From: Lachnospiraceae bacterium YSD2013
GTDB lineage: Bacteria > Bacillota > Clostridia > Lachnospirales > Lachnospiraceae
Assembly (NCBI GenBank): GCA_900100895.1
Contig: FMTX01000006.1
Location: 186,001-250,000, forward strand
DNA: 64,000 nt
Direction of reading: 5' to 3'
Below the pieces are notes generated by a model. It did not search any database. It worked only from the letters and a program-made list of their open reading frames with translations, and was not told the DNA's origin. Position 1 is the stretch's first letter. Every line of letters begins with the position of its first letter. The position numbers and the translations under genes were made by a program. Below, piece by piece: positions 36,041-44,832 of this stretch.

Positions 36041-37123
36041 TTAACCATTCTCCTTTTCATACTTTGTAAGGAAGTCAACCAAAGCCTGTACCCCTTCAAG
36101 CGGCATAGCGTTGTAGATGGAAGCTCTTAAGCCGCCTACGCTCTTGTGACCCTTAAGGTTATCAAATCCTGCAGCCTTGGTAGCCGCTACGACTTCAGCA
36201 TCTTTCTCGGCTGATTCTGTTACGAAAGGAACGTTCATAAGTGAACGGAATTCCTTCTGTACGGTACCCTTGAACATCTTGCTGTTGTCAAGGAAGTTGT
36301 AAAGAATGGCTGCTTTCTTTTTATTGATTTCGTTCATGGCCTCAAGTCCGCCGAGGCTCTTTAAGTACTTAAATACCTTACCGCATACGTAGATTGCCCA
36401 GCAGTTGGGGGTATTGTACATGGAACCGTTGTTGGCATGGGTATCGTATCTTAAATATACGGGTACATTGGCAGCAACGTCTTCTCTGATAAGGTCTTCA
36501 CGAATGATTACGATGGAAAGACCTGCGGGGCCTACGTTCTTCTGTACTCCACCGTAGATGATACCGTAATCGGATACATTACAAGGCTTTGATAAGAACA
36601 TTGAAGACTGGTCTGATACCAAAACCTTACCCTTGGTGTTGGGAAGCTTCTGGAATGTGGTACCGTGAATTGTCTCGTTCTCACAGATATATACATAGTC
36701 TGCATTATCGTCAACAGGAAGGTCTGAGCAGTCCGGAATGTAACTGTAATTCTTATCTTCGCTTGAGGCAATAACATTTACTTTACCGAATTTCTTAGCT
36801 TCGGTCATAGCTTTCTTGGACCAGGCGCCGGTTACGATGTAATCGAATACACCGTTCTTGCAAAGGTTCATGGGAATCATGGAAAACTGTAGGGTAGCAC
36901 CGCCCTGAATGAATAATACCTTGTAGTTGTCGGGAATATTCATTAAGTCTCTTAAGTCTTTCTCGGCTTCATCTGCGATAGTCTGAAAAACCTTAGATCG
37001 ATGGGACATCTCCATTACGCTCATTCCGCTTCCCTTGTAATCAAGAAGCTCTGCCTGGATTTCTTCAAGCACAGGTAAAGGCATTGTAGCCGGACCTGCT
37101 GAAAAGTTGTAAACTCTGGACAC
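36041..37123 (-). CDS. serC: Phosphoserine aminotransferase
   Basis: The 360-aa PLP enzyme matches SerC: NFSAGPATMPLPVLEE at the start, MEMSHRS, and the cofactor Lys in GGVQKNVGPAGL near residue 196. It converts 3-phosphohydroxypyruvate to phosphoserine. The start is GTG at 37123 with an AGGAGG site upstream. It leads a serC-serA unit driven by an AT-rich promoter; a CodY-like sequence lies further upstream. The order serC-serA puts the second enzyme of the path first. Confidence 0.96.
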   Translation of the reverse strand: MSRVYNFSAGPATMPLPVLEEIQAELLDYKGSGMSVMEMSHRSKVFQTIADEAEKDLRDLMNIPDNYKVLFIQGGATLQFSMIPMNLCKNGVFDYIVTGAWSKKAMTEAKKFGKVNVIASSEDKNYSYIPDCSDLPVDDNADYVYICENETIHGTTFQKLPNTKGKVLVSDQSSMFLSKPCNVSDYGIIYGGVQKNVGPAGLSIVIIREDLIREDVAANVPVYLRYDTHANNGSMYNTPNCWAIYVCGKVFKYLKSLGGLEAMNEINKKKAAILYNFLDNSKMFKGTVQKEFRSLMNVPFVTESAEKDAEVVAATKAAGFDNLKGHKSVGGLRASIYNAMPLEGVQALVDFLTKYEKENG

Positions 37124-37158
37124 TTTCTCATCCTCCTAAAAAATATTTAATATGTATT

Positions 37159-37188
37159 ATTATATTTTGATATTTTTTTGTCAAGCAA
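37159..37188 (-). promoter_or_regulatory. Probable promoter of serC-serA
   Basis: A perfect TATAAT (37164-37159) lies 18 bases below TTGCTT (37188-37183). A perfect TTGACA (37184-37179) overlaps, but its spacing to that box is too short (14). Confidence 0.5.
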
Positions 37189-37225
37189 TTTTCGTATATT
37201 TATTCAACTAATTTTCAACGGTCAC

Positions 37226-37240
37226 AAATTGATGAAAATT
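37226..37240 (-). promoter_or_regulatory. CodY-box-like sequence upstream of serC
   Basis: The minus-strand 15-mer AATTTTCATCAATTT differs from the CodY consensus AATTTTCWGAAAATT at three positions. A second half-site TGAAAATT (37217-37210) lies nearby. CodY itself is not encoded in the window, so binding is hypothetical. Confidence 0.25.
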
Positions 37241-37259
37241 ACAGAAAACTCAACACTTT

Positions 37260-38666
37260 TTATTTATATACAATAACAGGTGTTCCGATTTCTATCTCGT
37301 CGTAAAGGGCTTTGGCGTCGTCGTAACGCATATTTATGCACCCTCTGGAACCGTGAGTCAAATATCTGTTTCCGCCAAACTTTGATTGCCAGCTCGCATC
37401 ATGTAGTCCGATGGATTTATATATAGGCATCCAGAAATTGACCCATGAACAATAATCTTCGCCCCTTAAATACTTGCCGGGAATCTTTCTGTAGACGTAG
37501 CAGAGCATTTCGGGCGTCGAATAGCCTGCCGAAGGTTTGCCGGTTACAACATCCACCAGCATCTTCTCTTCTCCGTCCTTGATATAGCAAAGCGTCTGCC
37601 TCGTCATATCAACCTCAACGTATGTATCGCCGATATCGTTTAGGCCGCGGCTGAAAGGCTCATGAATATATGTTGGAACATGAATCCCTTTCTCGCCCGT
37701 TTTAAGAGCATTTAAGAGGTATTCTTTCTCTACTTTACGATTAAGCAGTGTTCCGTAGATTGAAAACTTAATATCTTTAACCTCACCCAAATGAGTCACA
37801 AACTTGCGAGGCATCTGGTAAGTGTCATATTTGTCGAACAATTCGTCAATGAATTTATTGACTGAGGTTTCACTTATGAATAAGCTTCCGTCGTCGTTTC
37901 TGATAAAGTCTTTATTATTGGCATCGTATAACAGAAAACTGCTCAAAATCGCGGTATCTAACAATATAGGCTCGTCTCCCATATCGTACGAAAGCTTGGG
38001 CGTCAAAAATCCGCTGATATCTGCCCAAAGTTTTCTGTCATGAATCATCTCCTCGGTGTAGCCGGGCTTTGTGAAACACTCGTCTGTAATATTGACCTTT
38101 AAATCATCTGTAACCGCTGTAAAAGAAAGCGCGTCGACAGCCTCCACATCTATAAGTTCATCAATATTCTCGTAAAGGAAATAGCCTTTATCCTTGGAAT
38201 AAGCCAGTCTGCACTCAAAATGAGCGTTATCCGTATGATCTTTGACAATCTGAAGATTGTTAACCTTCTCGTAAAGCTTAGCCGAATCAAACGTTATATC
38301 AGGCCTAACGTTATTTACGGGTGATGATTTGGAAGCATTCAAAATCCAAAGAAAAGGATTCTGATTACCGAATATATCTTCAAGCGCATTCGTATAATCG
38401 ATTTTGTAATCGATATCACTAAGGAGAACTTCTTCCTCTGTGCCGTATTTCTCACAGTTTACGTAAAGAACCTTTGGAGTTGTGGTCTCTATCAGTTCCT
38501 TATTAACTTCCTCAACGCTCCTTCCGGTGCAATAAACACCGTTAATTCGCGTATTAAAAGTAAACCCATCTGTATAGTACAAAGAAACAAACAGGTAGAA
38601 AACAATAAAGGATACTGTAGGAATCAGCAGCAATGCACCAAAAAACCCCTTAAGCTTTCTCTTCAT
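37260..38666 (-). CDS. L,D-transpeptidase (YkuD domain) with N-terminal membrane anchor
   Basis: The 468-aa protein has one N-terminal membrane helix (about residues 9-30), a long extracellular region resembling PG-binding-4 modules, and a C-terminal YkuD domain with the catalytic motif HGSRGCINM (Cys nucleophile) near residue 442. Such enzymes form 3-3 peptidoglycan cross-links or attach proteins to the wall. It follows ilvB by ten bases with no terminator, so it appears to be expressed from the leuB promoter, an unexpected coupling. Confidence 0.9.
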   Translation of the reverse strand: MKRKLKGFFGALLLIPTVSFIVFYLFVSLYYTDGFTFNTRINGVYCTGRSVEEVNKELIETTTPKVLYVNCEKYGTEEEVLLSDIDYKIDYTNALEDIFGNQNPFLWILNASKSSPVNNVRPDITFDSAKLYEKVNNLQIVKDHTDNAHFECRLAYSKDKGYFLYENIDELIDVEAVDALSFTAVTDDLKVNITDECFTKPGYTEEMIHDRKLWADISGFLTPKLSYDMGDEPILLDTAILSSFLLYDANNKDFIRNDDGSLFISETSVNKFIDELFDKYDTYQMPRKFVTHLGEVKDIKFSIYGTLLNRKVEKEYLLNALKTGEKGIHVPTYIHEPFSRGLNDIGDTYVEVDMTRQTLCYIKDGEEKMLVDVVTGKPSAGYSTPEMLCYVYRKIPGKYLRGEDYCSWVNFWMPIYKSIGLHDASWQSKFGGNRYLTHGSRGCINMRYDDAKALYDEIEIGTPVIVYK

Positions 38667-38676
38667 AAACTACGCT

Positions 38677-40350
38677 TTACCTTTTTTCGTAATCCTTTTC
38701 ATCAAATACATCGCTGAGTGGTGAACCGCCGGGAACCATAGGGAACACCTTATCGTCTTCGTTAATTATGCATTCGATAATGCAAGGTCTGTTATTCTTG
38801 ATAGCCTTTTCAAGTGCGGGCGCGAATTCTTCTTTCTTGGTAACTTTATAAGCATCGCAGCCTAAGCCTTCCGCTACCTTGCAAAAATCAACCTTGTCGT
38901 TAAGCACGGTCTGTGAGTATCTTCCCTCGTAGAAAAGGGTCTGCCACTGTCTTACCATGCCGAGCACGTGGTTATTGATAATAACCTGAATAATCGGAAT
39001 ATCAAATCTTGAAGCGGTTGCAAGTTCGTTCATGTTCATTCTGAAGCAGCCGTCACCCGCAATATTGATACAAAGTTTCTTCGGATTACCTACCTTGGCA
39101 CCGATACAAGCGCCGAGACCGTAGCCCATTGTTCCGAGTCCGCCGGAAGAAAGGAATGTACGGGGCTTGGTATAATGATAATACTGTGAAGCCCAAATCT
39201 GATGCTGACCTACATCCGTAGTAATAATCGCATCACCCTTAGTAATTCTGTCAATCTCTTCCATGACAAAAGGACAAGTAAGCTTGGAGTGGTCGTATCC
39301 AAGAGGATATTTTTCTTTTAAATCATAAATATGCTGCATCCACTCGCTGTGATCCTGCTTGGGAAGAAGCTTGTTAACTTTCTTAAGAGCTGACTTTAAA
39401 TCACCGATAACGCTTGCCTTTGTCTTGATGTTCTTATCGATTTCCGCAGCATCTATATCAAAATGAATAACCTTGGCCTTTGAGGCAAATGTCTTAACGT
39501 TACCGACTACACGGTCTGAGAATCTTGCTCCGAGTGCTATAAGAAGGTCGCAATCGCTTACGCCCAAGTTAGAAGCCTTGGTACCGTGCATACCGATCAT
39601 GCCGGTATATCTCTTATCGTATCCGTCAAAGGCACCCTTACCCATAAGAGTGTCACATACAGGAGCATCAACAAGCTCCGCGAACTCCTTGACTTCTTTC
39701 TGCGCATCGCTGGCAATGGCGCCGCCGCCTACGTAAATAAAAGGCTTCTTAGAGCCCTGTATGAGCTTAATAACTCTGTTTATGTCTTCGTCTGTAAATT
39801 TATCTATTCTTGTAACTTTCTCGGGCGCCTTGGGCGTATATTCGCATTTGGCAGCCGTAACGTCTTTGGTAATATCCACAAGGACCGGTCCGGGACGGCC
39901 GCTCCCTGCAATTGTAAATGCCTTTCTGATAGTGTCAGCAAGTTCTTTGACATTCTTAACGATATAACCGTGCTTGGTAATAGGCATGGTCACACCGGCT
40001 ATATCAACTTCCTGGAATGTATCCTTACCGAGCCAAGGAAGAACAACGTTGGCAGTAATTGCTACCATCGGAACAGAGTCCATATAAGCGGTAGCAATAC
40101 CTGTAACAAGGTTGGTGGCACCGGGACCTGATGTAGCCATACATACGCCTACCTTGCCGGTAGATCTTGCATAACCGTCGGCCGCGTGTGATGCACCCTG
40201 CTCGTGGCTTGTAAGAATATGTCTTATCTCGCTGTGGTTGTATAAAGCATCATAAACGTTAAGGATGGTTCCGCCCGGATATCCGAATACGGTATCAACT
40301 CCCTGTTCTTTCAAACATTCAACAACAATTTCCGCACCTGTCAAAAGCAT
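38677..40350 (-). CDS. ilvB: Acetohydroxyacid synthase catalytic subunit, Trp-type
   Basis: The 557-aa ThDP enzyme shows the classic AHAS motifs: E50 in SHEQGASHAADG, GDGCFRMNMNELATA (432 onward) and the substrate-selecting GMVRQWQ with Trp469 as in E. coli AHAS II. It should favour 2-ketobutyrate as acceptor and so serve isoleucine as well as valine. AAGGAGG lies six bases before the ATG. No ACT subunit gene adjoins it; it may share those beside the other ilvB, 26 kb away. It lies 11 bases after ilvD. Confidence 0.93.
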   Translation of the reverse strand: MLLTGAEIVVECLKEQGVDTVFGYPGGTILNVYDALYNHSEIRHILTSHEQGASHAADGYARSTGKVGVCMATSGPGATNLVTGIATAYMDSVPMVAITANVVLPWLGKDTFQEVDIAGVTMPITKHGYIVKNVKELADTIRKAFTIAGSGRPGPVLVDITKDVTAAKCEYTPKAPEKVTRIDKFTDEDINRVIKLIQGSKKPFIYVGGGAIASDAQKEVKEFAELVDAPVCDTLMGKGAFDGYDKRYTGMIGMHGTKASNLGVSDCDLLIALGARFSDRVVGNVKTFASKAKVIHFDIDAAEIDKNIKTKASVIGDLKSALKKVNKLLPKQDHSEWMQHIYDLKEKYPLGYDHSKLTCPFVMEEIDRITKGDAIITTDVGQHQIWASQYYHYTKPRTFLSSGGLGTMGYGLGACIGAKVGNPKKLCINIAGDGCFRMNMNELATASRFDIPIIQVIINNHVLGMVRQWQTLFYEGRYSQTVLNDKVDFCKVAEGLGCDAYKVTKKEEFAPALEKAIKNNRPCIIECIINEDDKVFPMVPGGSPLSDVFDEKDYEKR

Positions 40351-40361
40351 GTCTGTCCTCC

Positions 40362-42035
40362 TTAGTTCTTACCCGGAACTTTAAGTACCGCACCCTTGGC
40401 CGCACTTGTAACAAGTTCTCTGTATCTAAGTAAATAGCCTGACTTAATATCGGTTTCTTTGGGCACAAAGCCGACTTTACGTTTTTCAAGCTCGGCATCG
40501 TCCACCAGAAGTTCGATAAGATTTTCGTTAATGTTAATGTGAATCATGTCGCCTTCGTTAACAAAAGCAATCGGGCCGCCAAGTGCAGCTTCGGGCGATA
40601 CGTGACCTATGGAAGCGCCTCTGGAAGCACCTGAGAATCTACCGTCGGTAATAAGAGCCACAGAAGCCCCGAGACCCATACCTGCGATTGCGGAGGTAGG
40701 ATTAAGCATCTCTCTCATACCGGGACCGCCTTTGGGGCCTTCGTAACGTATAACGACTACATCGCCGGGCACAATTTTGCCGCCCTTAATGGCGCTGATA
40801 GCATCTTCTTCACAGTCAAATACTCTTGCGGGACCTGTATGTTCAAGCATCTCGGGAACAACTGCCGAACGCTTTACTACAGAGCCGTCGGGAGCAAGGT
40901 TACCCTTAAGTACGGCAATACCGCCTGTGGTGGAATAAGGATTCTCTACAGGTCTGATTACTTCGGGATTAAGGTTAACCGCATTCTTTATGTTCTCACC
41001 CATAGTCTTGCCCGTAACGGTCATGACATCAAGGTTAAGAAGGTTCTTCTTGGTGAGTTCCTTGAGTACCGCATATACGCCGCCGGCTTCATTTAAGTCT
41101 TCCATATAAGTAGGACCTGCGGGTGCAAGGTGGCAAAGATTCGGAGTCTTGGCCGAAAGTTCGTTGGCAATATCAAGGTTTAAGTCAACGCCTGCTTCAT
41201 TGGCGATGGCCGGAAGGTGAAGCATGGAGTTAGTGGAACATCCGAGAGCCATGTCGGTGGTAAGAGCATTAAGGAATGCGTCCTTGGTCATGATGTCTCT
41301 GGGACGAATGTTCTTGTTAACAAGTTCAACTATCTGCATACCTGCGTGCTTGGCAAGACGTATTCTCTCACTGTATACTGCGGGAATTGTACCATTGCCG
41401 CGAAGTCCCATACCGAGCGCTTCTGTTAAGCAGTTCATGGAGTTAGCGGTGTACATACCTGAGCAAGATCCGCAGGTAGGACATACTTTCTCTTCGAATT
41501 CACAGAGCTCATCCATGGTCATCTTATTGGCAGCAACAGCGCCTACAGCCTCAAACATAGATGAAAGGCTTCTCTTCTGTCCCTTTACGTGTCCTGCAAG
41601 CATAGGGCCGCCTGATACGAAAATAGTAGGAATATTTACTCTTGCCGCAGCCATAAGCAATCCGGGCACGTTCTTGTCGCAGTTGGGTACCATTACAAGT
41701 CCGTCAAACTGATGAGCAATAGCCATACACTCAGTAGAGTCAGCAATAAGGTCTCTGGTAACCAAAGAATACTTCATGCCGATATGGCCCATTGCAATAC
41801 CGTCACAAACAGCGATTGCAGGGAAAACAGCAGGCATACCGCCTGCCATTGCAACGCCCATCTTAACGGCTTCAACAATCTTATCAAGGTTCATGTGACC
41901 GGGTACTATTTCGTTATAAGAAGAAACAATACCGATCATCGGACGCTTTCTTTCTTCCTCGGTAAATCCTAAAGCGTTAAACAAACTTCTATGGGGCGCC
42001 TGTTGGGTACCGCATTTAACGTTATCACTCTTCAT
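40362..42035 (-). CDS. ilvD: Dihydroxy-acid dehydratase
   Basis: The 557-aa enzyme has the cluster and metal ligands of Ilv[40 protein letters not shown] split over the region near residues 185-210, and the C-terminal [11 protein letters not shown] block. It dehydrates dihydroxy acids to 2-keto acids in isoleucine and valine synthesis, using an oxygen-sensitive iron-sulphur cluster. It lies 15 bases after leuB, with an AGGAGG site 11 bases before the ATG. Confidence 0.97.
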   Translation of the reverse strand: MKSDNVKCGTQQAPHRSLFNALGFTEEERKRPMIGIVSSYNEIVPGHMNLDKIVEAVKMGVAMAGGMPAVFPAIAVCDGIAMGHIGMKYSLVTRDLIADSTECMAIAHQFDGLVMVPNCDKNVPGLLMAAARVNIPTIFVSGGPMLAGHVKGQKRSLSSMFEAVGAVAANKMTMDELCEFEEKVCPTCGSCSGMYTANSMNCLTEALGMGLRGNGTIPAVYSERIRLAKHAGMQIVELVNKNIRPRDIMTKDAFLNALTTDMALGCSTNSMLHLPAIANEAGVDLNLDIANELSAKTPNLCHLAPAGPTYMEDLNEAGGVYAVLKELTKKNLLNLDVMTVTGKTMGENIKNAVNLNPEVIRPVENPYSTTGGIAVLKGNLAPDGSVVKRSAVVPEMLEHTGPARVFDCEEDAISAIKGGKIVPGDVVVIRYEGPKGGPGMREMLNPTSAIAGMGLGASVALITDGRFSGASRGASIGHVSPEAALGGPIAFVNEGDMIHININENLIELLVDDAELEKRKVGFVPKETDIKSGYLLRYRELVTSAAKGAVLKVPGKN

Positions 42036-42050
42036 AGTGTAATAATCCTC

Positions 42051-43133
42051 CTAAATTCTGTCGGCAATAAGCTTGCCCATTTCAGAACAGCCTACCTTTT
42101 TAAAGCCTTCTGTATAAATATCTCCGGTTCTGTAACCGTCTTCCAAAACTTTCTGAACAGCAGCCTCGATTGCATCAGCCTCTTTGTTCAGATCAAGGCT
42201 GAATCTAAGCATCATAGCGGCGCTTAAAACAGTCGCTATGGGATTGGCTATATCTTTACCCGCAATATCGGGTGCAGAGCCGTGGCTGGGCTCGTAGAGG
42301 CCGAATTTGGTCTCGTTAAGACTCGCACTTGCAAGCATTCCTATTGAACCTGTAATCATGCTGGCCTCATCCGAAAGAATGTCTCCAAACATATTCTCTG
42401 TAAGAACAACATCGAACTGTCCCGGATCCTTAACAAGTTGCATTGCGCAATTATCAACAAGCATATGCTCAACCTTAACTTCAGGATAGTCCTTGGCCAC
42501 TTCATTAACAACCTCGCGCCAGAGTCTGGATGAATCAAGTACATTGGCCTTATCGACACTCGTAACTTTCTTACGACGCTTCATTGCTATTTCAAATGCT
42601 TTGATGGCTATTCTTCTGATTTCTTTTTCATTATAAGTAAGTGTATCTGTGGCTTCCTTAATACCGTCCTTAACAACGGTCTCACGCTTGCCAAAATAAA
42701 GACCGCCGGTAAGCTCTCTTACTATTATAAGGTCAAATCCGTTGTCACTCACTTCTTTTTTGAGTACGCATGCATCGGAAAGTTCCTTGTAAAGTAAAGC
42801 CGGACGAAGGTTAGCAAAAAGTCCGAGTTCTTTTCTTATCTTAAGAAGACCGGCCTCGGGACGCTTGGAAGGCTCGAGCTTATACCAGGGAGAGGTGTTG
42901 GTGTCTCCGCCTATCGAACCCATAAGTACCGCATCTGCAGCCTTAGCGTCGGCAATAGCTTCATCTGTAAGCGGAATTCCATGAACATCGATTGAGGCTC
43001 CGCCCATCAAAATATCTTTATAGTTAAATTTGTGATTGAATTTGTCTGCGACTTTATCAAGAACAATCTTGGCCTGAGATACTATCTCGGGACCGATTCC
43101 GTCACCCGGAATGCATGTAATATTGAATTCCAT
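42051..43133 (-). CDS. leuB: 3-isopropylmalate dehydrogenase
   Basis: The 360-aa protein begins with ITCIPGDGIGPEIV and has VRELTGGLYFGKRE, the metal-binding Asp block GDILSDEASMITGSIGM and EPSHGSAPDIAGK, all typical of LeuB. It oxidatively decarboxylates 3-isopropylmalate in leucine synthesis. It is the first gene of leuB-ilvD-ilvB-L,D-transpeptidase and has a clear promoter about 50 bases upstream. The leader is too short to contain a T-box or leader peptide. Confidence 0.97.
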   Translation of the reverse strand: MEFNITCIPGDGIGPEIVSQAKIVLDKVADKFNHKFNYKDILMGGASIDVHGIPLTDEAIADAKAADAVLMGSIGGDTNTSPWYKLEPSKRPEAGLLKIRKELGLFANLRPALLYKELSDACVLKKEVSDNGFDLIIVRELTGGLYFGKRETVVKDGIKEATDTLTYNEKEIRRIAIKAFEIAMKRRKKVTSVDKANVLDSSRLWREVVNEVAKDYPEVKVEHMLVDNCAMQLVKDPGQFDVVLTENMFGDILSDEASMITGSIGMLASASLNETKFGLYEPSHGSAPDIAGKDIANPIATVLSAAMMLRFSLDLNKEADAIEAAVQKVLEDGYRTGDIYTEGFKKVGCSEMGKLIADRI

Positions 43134-43181
43134 AACTACCCTCGTGCATTTTATGATTTAACGTAGTACAGTATGAAACTA

Positions 43182-43210
43182 ATCATATTACATTTCTAAT
43201 TTATTTTCAA
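43182..43210 (-). promoter_or_regulatory. Promoter of leuB-ilvD-ilvB
   Basis: TTGAAA (43210-43205, 5 of 6) and TATGAT (43187-43182, 5 of 6) are spaced by exactly 17 bases on the minus strand. Confidence 0.65.
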
Positions 43211-43238
43211 TATAAAATCGTGATAAATTTAATTCTTA

Positions 43239-43264
43239 TATACATGTATACAGATAACTGTATA
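43239..43264. repeat. Overlapping palindromes upstream of the leuB promoter
   Basis: A perfect 12-base palindrome TATACATGTATA (43239-43250) overlaps a 7-bp inverted repeat TATACAG / CTGTATA (43247-43264). They lie about 30-55 bases upstream of the -35 and touch the yajC terminator T run, so a regulator site is possible. Confidence 0.5.
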
Positions 43265-43296
43265 AAAAAATCCCCTTAAGCTTTAAACTTAAGGGG
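43264..43296 (-). terminator. Intrinsic terminator after yajC
   Basis: A 9-bp stem CCCCTTAAG / CTTAAGGGG with a 7-base loop is followed by seven T on the minus strand, just after the yajC stop codon. Confidence 0.9.
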
Positions 43297-43309
43297 ACCA
43301 AAAAACATA

Positions 43310-43636
43310 TTACTGCTGTTCAGCCTTCTCAACCTGAGCAATAGCTGTCTTACGCATAGGAATACGGCAGTTCTTGTTGTTACCGAATTCAACAATAACA
43401 TCTTCTTCGGAAATATCGATTACAACGCCGTAGAAACCTCCGGTAGTAACGATAACATCGCCCACTTCAAGGCCTGACATCATTTCATTAAAACGCTTCT
43501 GCTCTTTCTTCTGAGGTCTTACAAGCATAAAGTAAAAAAGAAGACCGAAAGGAACAATCATTATAAGTAAAGAAACCATAGACATTCCTACAGAAGCCTC
43601 ACCGCCGGCTGCGGCTGCTGTCAATAACAAATTCAT
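43310..43636 (-). CDS. yajC: Preprotein translocase accessory subunit YajC
   Basis: The 108-aa protein has one N-terminal membrane helix (MSMVSLLIMIVPFGLLFYFML), the family motif RPQKKEQKRFNEMM and the GDVIVTTGGFYGVV beta domain. YajC associates with SecDF-SecYEG. The ATG at 43636 has GGAGG seven bases upstream; a longer frame overlapping tgt lacks such a site. Lying directly after tgt is the classic arrangement. Confidence 0.93.
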   Translation of the reverse strand: MNLLLTAAAAGGEASVGMSMVSLLIMIVPFGLLFYFMLVRPQKKEQKRFNEMMSGLEVGDVIVTTGGFYGVVIDISEEDVIVEFGNNKNCRIPMRKTAIAQVEKAEQQ

Positions 43637-43680
43637 AGATATACCTCCAAATATTATCGGGTTAAAACCCGCAAGAATTA

Positions 43681-44817
43681 TCATACATAACCTTCACTCA
43701 TGCTGTCAAGTTTGCATTTCTTATATTTTTCGAAACTTCCGTTATCGAGAGCGTCTCGAATCTCCGCCATCATGGTGTTATAGAAGTACAGGTTATGAAG
43801 AACGCATAATCTCATGCCAAGCATCTCCTTGGCCTTAAGCAAATGTCTGATGTAAGCTCTGGAATATGACTTACATGCCGGACACTGACAACCTTCTTCA
43901 ATGGGTCTCATGTCCTTCTCGTATTTGACATTGAAAAGGTTAATCTTGCCCTTATTGGTATACAAATGTCCGTGACGTCCGTTACGTGAAGGGTATACGC
44001 AGTCAAAGAAATCGACACCTCTTGCCACGCCTTCCAAAATATTGGCGGGAGTACCTACACCCATCAAATAAGTAGGCTTGTTCTTAGGAAGGTAAGGTAC
44101 AGTTTCATCAAGTATATGATACATCTGCTCGTGAGTCTCACCAACCGCAAGACCGCCGACAGCGTATCCATCCAGGTCCATCTCGCTGATTCGTTTAGCA
44201 TGTTCGATACGAATATCCGGGAAAATAGCACCCTGGTTAATACCGAAAAGCATCTGCTTCTTATTAACCGTATCTTCCAGGCTGTTAAGTCTGTTCATCT
44301 CAACGCGGCAACGTTCCAACCATCTTGTGGTACGTGCAACGCTGTCTTCCACATACTTACGCTCAGCAACGCTTGAAGGGCACTCGTCAAAAGCCATCGC
44401 TATAGTGGATCCGAGATTAGACTGAATCTGCATACTTTCCTCGGGCCCCATAAAAATAATGCGGCCGTCCACATGCGAATGGAAGGTAACGCCTTCTTCC
44501 TTAATCTTACGAAGTCCTGCGAGTGAAAATACCTGAAATCCGCCGGAATCGGTAAGTATCGGTCTTTCCCAATTCATGAACTTGTGAAGACCGCCGAGTT
44601 CTTTAATAACCTTATCTCCCGGGCGAACATGAAGATGATATGTGTTGGAAAGTTCTACCTGACAACCTATATCATAAAGATCCATTGTGGAAACGGCTCC
44701 TTTAATAGCCGCAACCGTACCCACATTCATGAAAACCGGAGTCTGAATATCTCCGTGAACCGTATGAAAGACCGCCCTTTTCGCGCGGCCTTCTTCTTTC
44801 AATATTTCGTAATTCAT
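43681..44817 (-). CDS. tgt: tRNA-guanine transglycosylase (queuine/preQ1)
   Basis: The 378-aa enzyme has the catalytic Asp in ILTDSGGFQVFSL, the GINQGAIFPDIR block, the nucleophile region FDCVYPSRNGRHGHLYT and the zinc ligands CQCPAC with the later His (LHNLYFYN). It exchanges guanine 34 for preQ1 in GUN-anticodon tRNAs. AAAGGT lies before the ATG. It sits between the VanY-type gene (15 bases) and yajC (44 bases), and the three appear to form one unit. Confidence 0.97.
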   Translation of the reverse strand: MNYEILKEEGRAKRAVFHTVHGDIQTPVFMNVGTVAAIKGAVSTMDLYDIGCQVELSNTYHLHVRPGDKVIKELGGLHKFMNWERPILTDSGGFQVFSLAGLRKIKEEGVTFHSHVDGRIIFMGPEESMQIQSNLGSTIAMAFDECPSSVAERKYVEDSVARTTRWLERCRVEMNRLNSLEDTVNKKQMLFGINQGAIFPDIRIEHAKRISEMDLDGYAVGGLAVGETHEQMYHILDETVPYLPKNKPTYLMGVGTPANILEGVARGVDFFDCVYPSRNGRHGHLYTNKGKINLFNVKYEKDMRPIEEGCQCPACKSYSRAYIRHLLKAKEMLGMRLCVLHNLYFYNTMMAEIRDALDNGSFEKYKKCKLDSMSEGYV

Positions 44818-44832
44818 TTAATACCTTTCAAA

